Shown here in pieces: positions 1 through 10,063 of a DNA stretch of 64,000 nt (positions are counted from its first letter, which is position 1; every line of letters begins with the position of its first letter). A program made the position numbers and the translations under genes. The notes beneath the pieces were generated by a model, which saw only the letters and a list, made by a program, of their open reading frames with translations, was not told the DNA's origin and ran no database searches. The stretch is from Streptomyces cynarae (GTDB taxonomy: Bacteria; Actinomycetota; Actinomycetes; Streptomycetales; Streptomycetaceae), in NCBI RefSeq assembly GCF_025642135.1, contig NZ_CP106793.1, positions 558,001 to 622,000 on the forward strand, written 5' to 3'.

Positions 1-3000
1 CTTGTACGCCACCGTGCCGGAGGCCGACGACTCCTGCGTCATCGTGCCGCGTGCCGAGTAGTCGTAGCTGTGCACTCCGTCCGAGGTCAGCTCGTCACGC
101 TCGTCGTACGTGTAGACGTTCGAGCCGTTGCGGATGCGGTTGCCCGACGCGTCGTACGCGTACTGCGTGGTCGTCGTGCCGTTGTTCCACGACGTCAGGC
201 GGTTGGCCCAGTCGTAGGTGTAGGTGTTCGACGACGCACCCGACACGCCCGTCGTCGTCTTCGACGTCAGGTTGCCGTTGTTGTCGTAGCCGTAGCCGAA
301 GCTCGCCAGGGTCGTTGCGCCCTGGACCAGGGTGTCGCTGGTCAGCTCGTGCGCGCTGTTGTAGCCGAAGGTGCGGGTCTGCCCCGTCGATCCGTACTTG
401 ATCGTCTTCAGCTGGTTCAGGTTGTCGTAGCTGTACGTCAGTTGCGTGCCCGTCGTGGCGTCGTTCAGGGACGACAAGCGGCCGGCCGTGTCATAGCCGT
501 ACGCCGTCGTGCCCGCCGCGTCCGAGCGGGACGTCATCTGACCGTCGTTGTTGTAGGCGAAGCTGGACGAGCCGCCCGAGCCCGACGCCGTCAGCACATC
601 GCTGCGGTCGTCGTAGGTGAACGAGTCGTGCGTGGCCGCCTGGTGGTCCACCGCTCCGGCGATGCCCGCCTCGTCGGTGTCCGCGGACAGCACCCGGCCG
701 TCGGCGTCGTAGGTGAAGTGCCTTGTCGCGGAGGCCGCGTCGGCGCCCTGGCCGGACATCGACTTCAACTGACCCAGCGAGTCGTACGTCATCGACGTCG
801 TCACGCCACCCGGCAGCGTCACGTTGGTGAGCTGGCCGTCCGCGTCGTAGGCGAAGGTCGTCGTCGAGTCGGCCGCCGAGGTGTACTTGGCGGTGGTCGG
901 CTCGATCACCTTCTCCTGCTGGCCCCATGGCGTGTACGAGTACCGCCAGGAGTTGCCACGGCCGTCCGTGAAGCGCGTGCGGTTGCCCGCGGCGTCGTAG
1001 CCGAACGTCGTGGTGATCGACGTGGAGGCGTCGACCGGCTGGGTCTCCTGGGTGACGGTACCGGCCGCGTCGTAGGTGAAGTGGCTGGTGTGGCCGTTGG
1101 CGTCGGTGGAGGCGGTCAGGTTGCCGACACCGTCGTACTGCTGGTCGGTCTCCCAGAGCTTCGTGCCACTGGCGTCGTACTGCTTCGTCACGACCGGGTC
1201 CGCGGAGGCGTTGAAGTCAGTCTCGGTGTACGTGCCGTCGGCGAGAATCGTCTTCTGACGGTTGCCCATGAAGTCGTACGTGTAGCGGGTGGTGTTGCCC
1301 GCACCGTCCGTGACCGAGGTGATGTCACCGGTCCGGTTGTAGCCGTACGACGTGGTCACACCGCCCGGCGACGTCGTCGAGGCCAGGTGTGCTCCGAAGG
1401 GGTTGCCGGACGTGACCGCGTAGGAGTTCGTGGTCGTCAGCGTCTTCGTCGACGGGTAGCGCTCCAGCGTCGACTGCGTCAACTGCCGGCCAAGGAAGTC
1501 GTACGTGGCCTGGGTCTGCGCGCCGGTCGGATCCGTCGCGGACAGTTGGTCGCCGTCCGCGTCGTACGTCGCGTGCGTCTTCGTCCCGTCCGGCGCGGTC
1601 GTCTGGGCGAGGTTACCCATCTGGTCGTACAGGTAGGACGTGGTCTTGCCGCCCGGCGTGGTGACGGAGGTCTGGTTGCCCTCGCTGTCGTACGTGTACA
1701 CGGTGGTACCCGCGTTGGCGGTCGAGCCGCCGGCGGGGGTGTACGGCGGCAGGGTCTCGGAGACCTTGTTGCCCTCGGCGTCGTACGCCGTGGTGGTGAC
1801 CAGGCCGTTCGGGTCCTGCTCCTCGACGGCCTCACCGAAGGTGTTGAAGCCGCTGGTGGTGACCGGGTGCACGGTGGAGGCCGTGGTGCCGTCCGGCTCG
1901 GCCTGGACGGCGGGCGCGGTGGTGACCGCGAGGTTGCCCGCCTCGTCGTAGGAGTAGGTGGTGGTGTGCTGCTCGGCGTCCGTCATGGACGTCGGCAGGC
2001 CCCTCTTGTCGTAGGTGTACTTCGTGGTCTGCGCGTCCGAGGAGCCGACCGTGCCGCCGGTGCGGCCCTTGCCGTACAGCGAGGAGACCTCGGAGGCCGA
2101 CAGTGCGCGCTGGTAGACCTGCACGTTCGAGACGGAACCGGGCAGCGCGTCGCTGGTGGCGCCGGCGTACTTGTCCTGGCCGATCGTGAGCGGGCCGGTG
2201 GCCGCCCAGGGCGTGGTGTTGGTGCCACCCGATCCGGACAGGGTGCCGTTGACGTACAGCTTCATCGCGCTGGTGGTGGAGTCGTAGACACCCACCAGGT
2301 GCGTCCAGGTGTTGCTGGTCGCCGCGCCGGAGGAGTACGCCGCCGGGAACGTCGGGCTGGTCGCGTCCTTGCTCGTGTCGACGAGGCCCCACAGCGGCGC
2401 GTTGGTGTGCGCGTAGTTGTACTGCAGCATGAACGCGCTGTTCGTGGTGCCGGTCTGTGCGACCACCGCCGCGTTGTGCGTCGGCAGCGAGCTCATCTTC
2501 ACCCACGCCGAGACCGTGTACGACGTGGTGGTGTCCAGGACCGGACCGTTGGTGGCGATCCCCGTGGAGGTCGTGCCGTCGAAGGTCGCGGCGCTGTCGC
2601 TCCACGTGACACCCGTGGCCTGACCGGTGTTGCCCGTGCCGGAGGCGTCCGTGACGGACGTGCCGGACGACTGGTCGAGCTTCCACCAGCCCGCGGGGTG
2701 ACCGGAGGCGTCCCCGTACAGCGTCTCGCTGAGCAGGTTGCCCATGTCGTCGTAGGTGTTGGTGGTGGTGCGGTCGTAGCCCGAGGCGTCGTGGTCGTTC
2801 TCGGTGGCGACCTGGTCGTCCGGCGTGTACGACACGGTGGTCACACGGTCCACACCGGTCGGGTCGTCCTCGGTGGAGGTGGTCCGGGAGGCGGCGTCGA
2901 CCGTGTACTTGGTGACGTTCTCGCCGTTGTCCGTGGTCTGCGAGAGCAGGTTGCCGGCCGCGTCGTAGCTGTCCGACTCGAGCACGTAGGTGCTCTGGCC

Positions 3001-6000
3001 GTCGGCGCTGGTCCGCTTCACCGTCGAGGTCAGACCGTCGTCGGTGTAGGTGTACGACGTGGTGTTGCCCATCGCGTCGGTGACCGACGCCAGGCGCCCG
3101 GCCGGGTCGTAGGCCCGGGAGGACTCGATGAGCAGGCTCGGGGTCCCCGGGTTGACCGGGTCACCCTTGTACATGAGGCCCTGGGTCAGCAGGTTGCCCT
3201 CGGCGTCGTACGTGTACTGGGTCTCGTTGCCGGCGCTGGTGACCTCCTTGGTCCTGTTGCCGGACGAGTCGTAGGTGTACGTCGTCGTGTTGCCGTAGGA
3301 CGCGCCTGCGGCCACATTGGCGTCCGACTCGGTCGCCACGTGGTCGTACTGGTCGTAGGTCCACGTCTGGGTGCGGGAGCGGTCGCCGCCGCTGGCGTCG
3401 GCCACGGTCTGCGAGGAGGTGTTGCCGTCCTCGTCGTAGACCGTGCTGGTCACGGCGGCGTGCGTGGCGCCGGTGACGCGGTCGGTGAGCTGCGGGTCGT
3501 CCTCTTCGGTCACCTGGCCGGCCGCGTCGTACTTGTACGTCGTGGTCAGGCCGCTGGGGTAGGTGTCGGAGACCACCTTCTGGGTGGTGACCTGGCCCAG
3601 GCCGTCGTAGGTGTACTGGGTGACCAGGCCGATGGCGTCGGTGGTGGAGGCCACGTCGCCGTTCTTGAAGTACGAGACCTGGTTGACCGCGCCACCGGGG
3701 CTGATGGTCTTCACCGGCAGGCCGGCGGGCACCACGCCGCCGTCGGCAGACGGGTAGGTGCTGGTGCCGTCGCTGTAGACGGTCGACGTGGTACGGCCGT
3801 TCGGGAAGCCCGGGACGGCTGGACCGGTGATCGCGGTCTGGTTACCCGCCGAGTCGTACGTGTACGACGTCAGGTAGGTGTTGTCGGTCGCGGACGAGGA
3901 ACGGCCGTCACGCTCGGTCAGCAGCTGGTCGTTCCGCGGGTCGGCGGTGGTCAGCTGGGCCGTGGTGTCGTCCGGGTAGTACGTGTAGTACTCGGTGTTG
4001 CACTTGTTCGCGGCCTGGTCCTGGCAGGACGTCGAGGAGACGATGTTGCCGCGCACGTCGTGACCCGTGACGGTCATCGAACCGTTGGGGTCGGTCACGG
4101 TGTGCTCGAAGCCGGCCGTGTCGTAGCCGAAACTCGTCTTGTTGCCCAGGGCGTCGGTCTCGGTCAGCGCGCGGTTGCCGTGCGTGACGTCGTAGGTGTA
4201 GGTGAGCGTCGCGTTGGTCGGCGTGGTCACCGTCACCGTCTTCACCGGCAGCAGGCCGGAAGAGTTCTGCGCCGCTTCGAAGTGGGCGTCCACGTCGTCG
4301 GAGGACAGCTGCGAGCGGTAGAACGCCGCCTCGGCTATGGAGCCCTTGAAGTAGGTGGCGTAGCCGGTGTTGTCGGTGGTGCTGTGGTGCGCCTCGTCCG
4401 GCCAGTTGCCGCCGAGGAAGCCCGCGCCGACGTAGGTGTAGTTCTGACCGCTCATGGCGGCGGTGCCGGTCTGGGTGCCGACCAGGTTGCCGTCCAGATA
4501 CAGGGACTGGCTGGTGGCGGACGTGGCGAGGGCCACGTGGTGCCACTTGTTGTCGGTCACCGCGGACGCGGACCCGATCGGCTTCGGGGAGCCGCCGGAG
4601 AAGTAGAACTCGCCGTACAGCTTGCCGCTGCTGCCCACGTAGAGGATCGGCGTGTACGACGTGGGTGTGGTGCTGCCGGTCAACGGGTCCTTCGACGCGG
4701 CGAAGAGCACACCGTTGGCTGTCGAGGTCTTGAACCACATGTCGACCGACTCGGCACCCGAACCCGGCACGGTGCCGCTGGGCAGTGCCACGTCGGAACT
4801 GGTGCCGTTGAACGACGCCGTGGTGTGGTCGCTGAACACACCGCTCGCGCCGAGCGTCACCGCGTTGTACGTGCCCTGGCCACCGTGCACTTCGTCGAGT
4901 GCCGTCGAGGCTCCCGCCGACTCACCGAAGCGGTAGTACTGGTTGGGGGCACTGCCCAGCACCGCCCCCCGGTAGGTGTTGCTGGAACCGGCGATGGTCG
5001 GCGGGTTGAGCTTCCAGACACCGCCGTTCTCGTCGGTCAGCTGGGTGACACGGGCGGCGTTGGTGTCGTAGGTGATGCCCGCGAACGCCTTGCCCGACGG
5101 ACGGGTGATGGACGTCAGCAGCGGCGACGCCTTGGTGGCCGCGGTGTGGATCCGGGCGACCTGGTCGGCGGTCAGCGCGCGCGGGTAGAACGCGGCATCA
5201 GCGATGGTGCCGTTGAAGTAGGTCGGGTAGCCGGTGTCGTCCGTGCTCGAGTAGTGCGGCTCGTCCGGCCAGGTGCCGCCGAGGAAGCCGGCGCCGATGT
5301 AGGTGTGGTTCTGCAGCGCGCTGTGGTAGCCGTTGCTGTAGGAGATCATTCCGGACAGCGAGCCGACCTTGGCACCGTCGAGGTACAGGGTCTGGCTGGA
5401 GCCGGCGCCCGAGAGGACCACCTCGTGCCAGGCGCCGTCGTTGACGGCGGTGGTGCTGACGATCGGCTGGACGGCGTTGCTGTTCCAGAATTCCGCGTTC
5501 AGCTTGCCGTCGCTGCCGACGTAGATGCCCGGGGTGTACTGGCCCTGAGTCATGCTGCTGCTGATCGGCAGCGTGGAGTAGGAGAACAGCACACCGGAAG
5601 CCGCCGTGGTCTTGAACCACATCGACAGGGTCAGCTGGGTGGAGCTGGAGGCCAGGCTCGGCGGCAGCTCGACGTAGGAAGAGGAGCCGTTGAACTGGGC
5701 CGCCGTCGCGGTGGACCCGGCCAGCGGGCCGCTCTGGCCCAGCGTGACGTTGTTGTACGTCGCGTTGTCCGTGCCCTCGCTGTCACCCACCGAGCTGGCC
5801 GCGACGGTGCCGCTGGACTCGTTGAGCTGCCAGAGCGAGGACGCGCCGGCGTTCTCCACCTCGGTGCGGAACTGCGAGCCGTTGGCGTAGCCGTACGCAG
5901 TGCACTTGGTGGTGGACAGCGGCGAGCAGACCTGCGTCAGCTTGTCGCCGGTGTAGCCGTACGTCCAGGTCTGGGCGCTGTTGACGTTGTTCGGGTCGAC

Positions 6001-8553
6001 CAGGTCGGTGACCACGGTGGCCACGTGTGCGGACGTCGCGCCGCTGGGCGTGGACCAGGTGAGGTTCAGGGAGCGGCCGGAGACCGCGGACTTCATCTTG
6101 GTGACGTGACCGGAGGTCCAGGTGAAGTCGACCGAACGGTTGTTGGCGTCCTTCACGGACGTGATGCCGTACACACCCGTGCCCACGGACTGGGTGAAGG
6201 TGTAGACGGTGTCGTCCTTGTCGGTCAGCGTGTAGCCGGTCGGCGAGGTCACCGACCGCAGCATCGCGAACCGGCCCGAGGGCGCGGAGAACGTACCGTC
6301 GGAGTTCTTGCCGAACCCGACCTCGGAGCCGTCCGGGTAGGTCATCACGACACCGGTCAGGGTGCCGCTCGCGTTCTTCTGCTCGGTGACCTTGGCGTCG
6401 AAGATGCTCGACCAGCCGGCACCGAAGGCTCCCGAGGTGCGGAAGTCACGGGAGTTGTAGTCACGCTCGACGTCGAGGCTGGGGCCGACGGTCGAGATGG
6501 AGGCGTCCGTGTCGGACGTCGTGTAGTTGCCGATCGTCGCGTCGTAGCCGTGGTCGCTGCTGTTCTGCGACAGCTCCGAGGTGATGAACGGCTGCGGCAC
6601 CTCGGTGGTCAGCGCCGACGCCGGGGACACGGTCGAGTACTTGGTGCCGTCGTAGGCCTGGGCGGTCCAGCTGTACGTGGTGTTCCAGGTCAGCTTGCCC
6701 GCTGGGACGGTCCAGTTGGGGGTCGTCACCCAGCCGGAGTCCACGACCAGCGTGCCCGCGGAGTTGTAGACCTTGAAGTCGTACTGCTGCGCGACCGGGT
6801 TCTGCTGGAAGTCCGCGAACGCCTGCAGTTCGGGCGTGACGGTGGAGACGGAGGAGTTGTTCGCCGGGAAGGTCGCCTCGACCATCGGCGCGATGTCACC
6901 GGTGTAGTCGTACACGATGTACGGCTCGTCGCCCGGGTTGGCCATGGAGGCGAACTGCTTCCAGTGCAGGCTGTCCGTGGTCGTGGCGTAGATCGCCAGA
7001 CCGTAGTCCGCGCTGGTGCCGCTGGCCCACTTCTGGATGGACGCCGTGTCCAGCGGCACCGTCACCCAGTCACCGCCGGTGGCACTGCTGGTGGTGTTCG
7101 CGCACGCGTGGGGCACCGAGGGCGTCACGCTGCCGATCGACGCGCCGTGCGCGGGACCGGGGTAGGTCATGGCGTCCGTGGGGTCCCACGCCGACGACGC
7201 CTGCGCGACGTTGAACGACTCGGGGGTACACGTCGACGCCCAGATGTCGTACAGGTGCAGGTTCGCCGAGACCATGGTCACGCCGGAGCCGTCGAAGCTG
7301 GTCCGCCAGTCCTGCACGAACGAGACCGCGGAGTGCGTACCGGAGTCGTAGGAGCCGACCTTCATGGTCTGCTCCTGCGAACGGTCCACCGGCGAGTAGC
7401 CCGACTCCGCGTACGTGGTGTGGACGTAGTCCCACACCGAGGTGTCCGGGTCCACCGTCACCGGGAACTTACGGGCCTTGGCGTGCAGCCAGGCGCTGTC
7501 GAGGGTCATCCGGAGCGCCGGCTTGCCGTGCTCGGTGATCAGCTCGTAGGTCACCGCGTGGGTGGTGGCGCGCTCGCCGGAGACCTTGTTGATCTTCGAG
7601 TCGAACGCGTACGCCGACGGGATCGACGCCACGCCCTTGCCCTGGGCGTCGCGCAGGTCCACCCCGCCGGACTTGTTGAGCTCGGCCGTCAGGCCCTTCA
7701 GTTGAAGCGGGAAGGTCCAGGAGTTGGCGGCCGTCGCCGAGTGGAGCACCAGTTCCTGGCGCATACCGACGGACGTCGAGGTCAGCTGCAGGTCGGTGTC
7801 GGGGAGGACCTTCGGGTAGGAGACCGTCGAGCCCTTGGCGGTACCGGCGACCGACGCGGCGCCGTCGAGCCCGAACGCGATGCTGTTGCCGTCCTTGTCG
7901 AACGACGCGAGCTTCTGGTCAGAGGCCTTCGGAGCGAAGGCGACGTCCATGGCGTTGGACTTCTCGTCGAAGCGGCCGTCAGAGCCGCGGGCGACGTCCG
8001 TGTCGATCTGCTGCCAGTCGCCCTTGGAGTCCTTGTAGTTCAGCGGGAACGGCGAAACCTTCCGGCTGAACGAGCCGTCGGCGTTGCGGTAGTACGTCGA
8101 GTGCGCCGTCGATTTGGCGGCCACGCGCTTGCTCGTCCGGGCGTTGAAGCCGCGGAACGAGGCGCTCTTGCCCGCCTTCACCGTGGACCGGTGCGCCTGG
8201 TAGGCGGCCAGCTCGCCGCGGCCCTTGCCCGGCTTGTGGCCCGCGCCACGGTGCGCCTCGGTCGCGGCGGCCGACACATGGTGGCGCCGGCCGGCCGCGG
8301 TGCCGGACTGCTGGTGCGGCAGCTTGCCCCAGTTCGGGTCGGTGAACCACGACGCAAGTGAGGACAGGCTGAGGCTGGGCAGCTGGATCCGGCCCAATTC
8401 CATGCCTTCGGCGAGGGCCTGATCGGTGGTCAGCATCAGCGCCAGCGCGGTGAGCACCAGCACGGCTATGGAGCGCCGCGCCCTACGGGCACGACGTGCG
8501 GGCCGCGCGGTGCGCTGGGGGCGTAGACGGCGGCTGGGCGGCCACAGAGGCAC
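1..8553 (-). CDS. Giant secreted YD-repeat (RHS-like) protein with three LamG domains, C-terminus beyond left edge
   Basis: The frame is open from a GTG at 8553 to the left edge, giving at least 2851 residues; the end is missing. A GGAG lies 8-9 bases before the GTG. An Arg-rich N-terminus and a hydrophobic stretch (about residues 30-47, ending ALA) form a signal peptide, so the protein is exported. Then come a DNRLRE-like region (about 365-550), an Fn3-like segment, a DUF6531-like segment (near 690), three LamG/concanavalin-fold inserts (about 910-1120, 1195-1420 and 1955-2155, with WxL and WFKT/WVKM motifs) and about two dozen YD repeats of the form YTYDxxGN. YD/RHS shells in other bacteria encapsulate a C-terminal toxin or act as wall-associated adhesins. 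That tip is outside the window, so the activity is unknown. The gene stands alone here. Confidence 0.9.
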   Translation of the reverse strand, partial: MPLWPPSRRLRPQRTARPARRARRARRSIAVLVLTALALMLTTDQALAEGMELGRIQLPSLSLSSLASWFTDPNWGKLPHQQSGTAAGRRHHVSAAATEAHRGAGHKPGKGRGELAAYQAHRSTVKAGKSASFRGFNARTSKRVAAKSTAHSTYYRNADGSFSRKVSPFPLNYKDSKGDWQQIDTDVARGSDGRFDEKSNAMDVAFAPKASDQKLASFDKDGNSIAFGLDGAASVAGTAKGSTVSYPKVLPDTDLQLTSTSVGMRQELVLHSATAANSWTFPLQLKGLTAELNKSGGVDLRDAQGKGVASIPSAYAFDSKINKVSGERATTHAVTYELITEHGKPALRMTLDSAWLHAKARKFPVTVDPDTSVWDYVHTTYAESGYSPVDRSQEQTMKVGSYDSGTHSAVSFVQDWRTSFDGSGVTMVSANLHLYDIWASTCTPESFNVAQASSAWDPTDAMTYPGPAHGASIGSVTPSVPHACANTTSSATGGDWVTVPLDTASIQKWASGTSADYGLAIYATTTDSLHWKQFASMANPGDEPYIVYDYTGDIAPMVEATFPANNSSVSTVTPELQAFADFQQNPVAQQYDFKVYNSAGTLVVDSGWVTTPNWTVPAGKLTWNTTYSWTAQAYDGTKYSTVSPASALTTEVPQPFITSELSQNSSDHGYDATIGNYTTSDTDASISTVGPSLDVERDYNSRDFRTSGAFGAGWSSIFDAKVTEQKNASGTLTGVVMTYPDGSEVGFGKNSDGTFSAPSGRFAMLRSVTSPTGYTLTDKDDTVYTFTQSVGTGVYGITSVKDANNRSVDFTWTSGHVTKMKSAVSGRSLNLTWSTPSGATSAHVATVVTDLVDPNNVNSAQTWTYGYTGDKLTQVCSPLSTTKCTAYGYANGSQFRTEVENAGASSLWQLNESSGTVAASSVGDSEGTDNATYNNVTLGQSGPLAGSTATAAQFNGSSSYVELPPSLASSSTQLTLSMWFKTTAASGVLFSYSTLPISSSMTQGQYTPGIYVGSDGKLNAEFWNSNAVQPIVSTTAVNDGAWHEVVLSGAGSSQTLYLDGAKVGSLSGMISYSNGYHSALQNHTYIGAGFLGGTWPDEPHYSSTDDTGYPTYFNGTIADAAFYPRALTADQVARIHTAATKASPLLTSITRPSGKAFAGITYDTNAARVTQLTDENGGVWKLNPPTIAGSSNTYRGAVLGSAPNQYYRFGESAGASTALDEVHGGQGTYNAVTLGASGVFSDHTTASFNGTSSDVALPSGTVPGSGAESVDMWFKTSTANGVLFAASKDPLTGSTTPTSYTPILYVGSSGKLYGEFYFSGGSPKPIGSASAVTDNKWHHVALATSATSQSLYLDGNLVGTQTGTAAMSGQNYTYVGAGFLGGNWPDEAHHSTTDNTGYATYFKGSIAEAAFYRSQLSSDDVDAHFEAAQNSSGLLPVKTVTVTTPTNATLTYTYDVTHGNRALTETDALGNKTSFGYDTAGFEHTVTDPNGSMTVTGHDVRGNIVSSTSCQDQAANKCNTEYYTYYPDDTTAQLTTADPRNDQLLTERDGRSSSATDNTYLTSYTYDSAGNQTAITGPAVPGFPNGRTTSTVYSDGTSTYPSADGGVVPAGLPVKTISPGGAVNQVSYFKNGDVASTTDAIGLVTQYTYDGLGQVTTQKVVSDTYPSGLTTTYKYDAAGQVTEEDDPQLTDRVTGATHAAVTSTVYDEDGNTSSQTVADASGGDRSRTQTWTYDQYDHVATESDANVAAGASYGNTTTYTYDSSGNRTKEVTSAGNETQYTYDAEGNLLTQGLMYKGDPVNPGTPSLLIESSRAYDPAGRLASVTDAMGNTTSYTYTDDGLTSTVKRTSADGQSTYVLESDSYDAAGNLLSQTTDNGENVTKYTVDAASRTTSTEDDPTGVDRVTTVSYTPDDQVATENDHDASGYDRTTTNTYDDMGNLLSETLYGDASGHPAGWWKLDQSSGTSVTDASGTGNTGQATGVTWSDSAATFDGTTSTGIATNGPVLDTTTSYTVSAWVKMSSLPTHNAAVVAQTGTTNSAFMLQYNYAHTNAPLWGLVDTSKDATSPTFPAAYSSGAATSNTWTHLVGVYDSTTSAMKLYVNGTLSGSGGTNTTPWAATGPLTIGQDKYAGATSDALPGSVSNVQVYQRALSASEVSSLYGKGRTGGTVGSSDAQTTKYTYDKRGLPTSMTDAEQHTTTYSYDEAGNLAVTTAPAVQAEPDGTTASTVHPVTTSGFNTFGEAVEEQDPNGLVTTTAYDAEGNKVSETLPPYTPAGGSTANAGTTVYTYDSEGNQTSVTTPGGKTTSYLYDQMGNLAQTTAPDGTKTHATYDADGDQLSATDPTGAQTQATYDFLGRQLTQSTLERYPSTKTLTTTNSYAVTSGNPFGAHLASTTSPGGVTTSYGYNRTGDITSVTDGAGNTTRYTYDFMGNRQKTILADGTYTETDFNASADPVVTKQYDASGTKLWETDQQYDGVGNLTASTDANGHTSHFTYDAAGTVTQETQPVDASTSITTTFGYDAAGNRTRFTDGRGNSWRYSYTPWGQQEKVIEPTTAKYTSAADSTTTFAYDADGQLTNVTLPGGVTTSMTYDSLGQLKSMSGQGADAASATRHFTYDADGRVLSADTDEAGIAGAVDHQAATHDSFTYDDRSDVLTASGSGGSSSFAYNNDGQMTSRSDAAGTTAYGYDTAGRLSSLNDATTGTQLTYSYDNLNQLKTIKYGSTGQTRTFGYNSAHELTSDTLVQGATTLASFGYGYDNNGNLTSKTTTGVSGASSNTYTYDWANRLTSWNNGTTTTQYAYDASGNRIRNGSNVYTYDERDELTSDGVHSYDYSARGTMTQESSASGTVAYK

Positions 8554-8573
8554 GGCTAGGACTCCAGTTATTA

Positions 8574-8594
8574 AGAGCGACATAAAAACGCTCT
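8574..8594. promoter_or_regulatory. Inverted repeat just upstream of the YD-repeat gene
   Basis: AGAGCG (8574-8579) and CGCTCT (8589-8594) form a perfect 6-bp-arm inverted repeat around an A-rich 9-base spacer, about 20-40 bases before the GTG start. It could be an operator or a leader hairpin. No T-tract follows, so it is not a clear terminator. Confidence 0.35.
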
Positions 8595-8650
8595 GATCTT
8601 GCCTTCCGTGAACGACCTGTGGGCGCTTTCAAGAGCTGATCTTGTGCAGA

Positions 8651-8730
8651 GCTTGACCGATCCTTGCCGAACCTGACCGATTTGCTGTTCGGCGCCCCTT
8701 CGCAACTTGTAAACCGCTTTGCCTGACCGT
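8651..8730. promoter_or_regulatory. Helically phased decamer repeats upstream of the YD-repeat gene
   Basis: Three contiguous decamers (8651-8660, 8661-8670, 8671-8680) read gcTTGACCGA, tccTTGCCGA and acCTGACCGA. A fourth, gcCTGACCGt, lies at 8721-8730, exactly 50 bases after the third. All four are in register at 10-base spacing, so they face the same side of the helix. This arrangement suits a multimeric activator or repressor of the minus-strand gene. The regulator is unknown. Confidence 0.4.
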
Positions 8731-9378
8731 CACACATCCTGGATCCTTTCTTCATTCTTCGGTGATCGATGTGAAGTGTGCGGTTCCGTCTCCGCGGCCC
8801 CGTCCGGTCAGCCCGGGCCCAGGGGGCACCCCTCTGGCAGCGAGGCGCCGAGCGTCATGGAGGCCGGGCGATGGAGTCGATGGCAGCGCCGGCGCGGGCG
8901 TGCACGCTCAGCCACGGGTCATCCGACAGCCCGTCGGAGCACAGCCGTTGGGGCGTACTCGGTCAGGGTGCGCGGTTCGCGGTGCTTGGCGCCGAGGCGG
9001 CGCGTACCCATCGACCACCGACCCCGACACCGCGCGCGAGTGGCTGGCATGGACCACGGCTGGGCTGGAAGGACCGTTCTTACTTCTGCTCTTACCAGAG
9101 ATGTACGCGAGCCTCGTTGCGGACCTCGACCTCCGCCGGCAGCCCGGCAGCCCGGCAAAGGCTTCGCCGGCGGCGCGGGCCAGGACGCCACGGCACGGCC
9201 CGGGCCACCTCGGCTGCCGCCTGCGGACCGCTTGGAGGTCAGGGCCTCGAGAGTGGGCGCTCGACGCGCTCGTCGCCTGCCGCGCAGCCCGCCGAAAGTT
9301 TTTTGGAGATCTCCGTCCGAAGGCGATGAGTTCCATCGCGGTGCCCCGTCTGACACTGTGAAGCAACCACGAGTGACG
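8731..9378. other. Intergenic stretch without a convincing gene
   Basis: Between the YD-repeat promoter region and the gene at 9391 several overlapping frames are open, but none has a ribosome binding site, a recognisable domain or a consistent composition. I see no RNA gene or repeat here apart from the upstream decamers. Confidence 0.5.
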
Positions 9379-9390
9379 GAGGAACCTTAG

Positions 9391-9963
9391 ATGCGCACCC
9401 TGATCAGCACTGCCTTCATCTCTCTCGATGGCGTCGTGGAGGCTCCGGGCGGCGAGCCCGGTTACCGGAACTCCGGCTGGACCTTCAAGAACGTCGACTT
9501 CCTGGCCGAGGCGTTCGAGATCAAGGGCCGGGAGCAGAAGGAAGCCAGCGCGATGTTGATGGGCCGGGTCAGCTACGAGGCGTTCAGCCCGGTATGGCCG
9601 AACATGGAGGATTTCGCCGACTACAAGGTGATGCCCAAGTACGTTGTCTCCACCACGCTCACCGAGGACGACCTGGTGTCGAACTGGGGCGAGACCACGA
9701 TCCTGCGCTCGCTCGACGAGGTCGCCGCGCTGAAGGAGACCGAGGGCGGCCCGATCATCGTCCACGGCAGCGCCACCCTGAACCAGAGCCTTTCGGACGC
9801 CGGCCTGATCGACCGCTACCACCTGCTCGTCTTCCCGCTCCTGCTCGGCGCGGGCAAGCGTCTGTTCAGCGCTACGGACAAGGACACCCAGAAGCTGAAG
9901 CTGGTCGAGCACGAGGCGTACGCCAACGGCCTGCAGAAGAACGTATTCGATGTCGTCCGTTGA
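9391..9963 (+). CDS. Dihydrofolate reductase/RibD C-terminal-domain family protein
   Basis: 190 residues, the usual size for single-domain RibD_C proteins. The ATG at 9391 follows GGAGG with 8 bases between. The opening ISTAFISLDGVVEAPGG, the central MGRVSYE and the later HGSATLNQSL and FPLLLGAGKRLF are family signatures for the NADPH-binding DHFR-like fold. The family includes riboflavin-pathway reductases and many stand-alone actinomycete proteins of unknown substrate. No folate or riboflavin genes lie nearby, so the substrate cannot be named. It probably acts in the cytoplasm and is followed closely by the DUF4287 gene on the same strand. Confidence 0.88.
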   Translation: MRTLISTAFISLDGVVEAPGGEPGYRNSGWTFKNVDFLAEAFEIKGREQKEASAMLMGRVSYEAFSPVWPNMEDFADYKVMPKYVVSTTLTEDDLVSNWGETTILRSLDEVAALKETEGGPIIVHGSATLNQSLSDAGLIDRYHLLVFPLLLGAGKRLFSATDKDTQKLKLVEHEAYANGLQKNVFDVVR

Positions 9964-10063
9964 CAAGGCACCCACACCCGCCCTGCCGTCGCGTCTCCGG
10001 ACGTGACACCCGCTGGAAGCACGCAGGCAAGATCACTACGACATGACAGGCAGAACATCGCAC

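Noticed and set aside
70..8361. A 2763-residue plus-strand open frame
   Set aside because: It is antisense to the YD-repeat gene, has Arg/Val/Gly-rich low-complexity content and no domain; the open frame follows from GC-rich third codon positions of the real gene.
8762..9361. Short overlapping plus-strand genes upstream of the RibD_C-like gene
   Set aside because: Three frames overlap each other, none with a ribosome binding site or recognisable domain.
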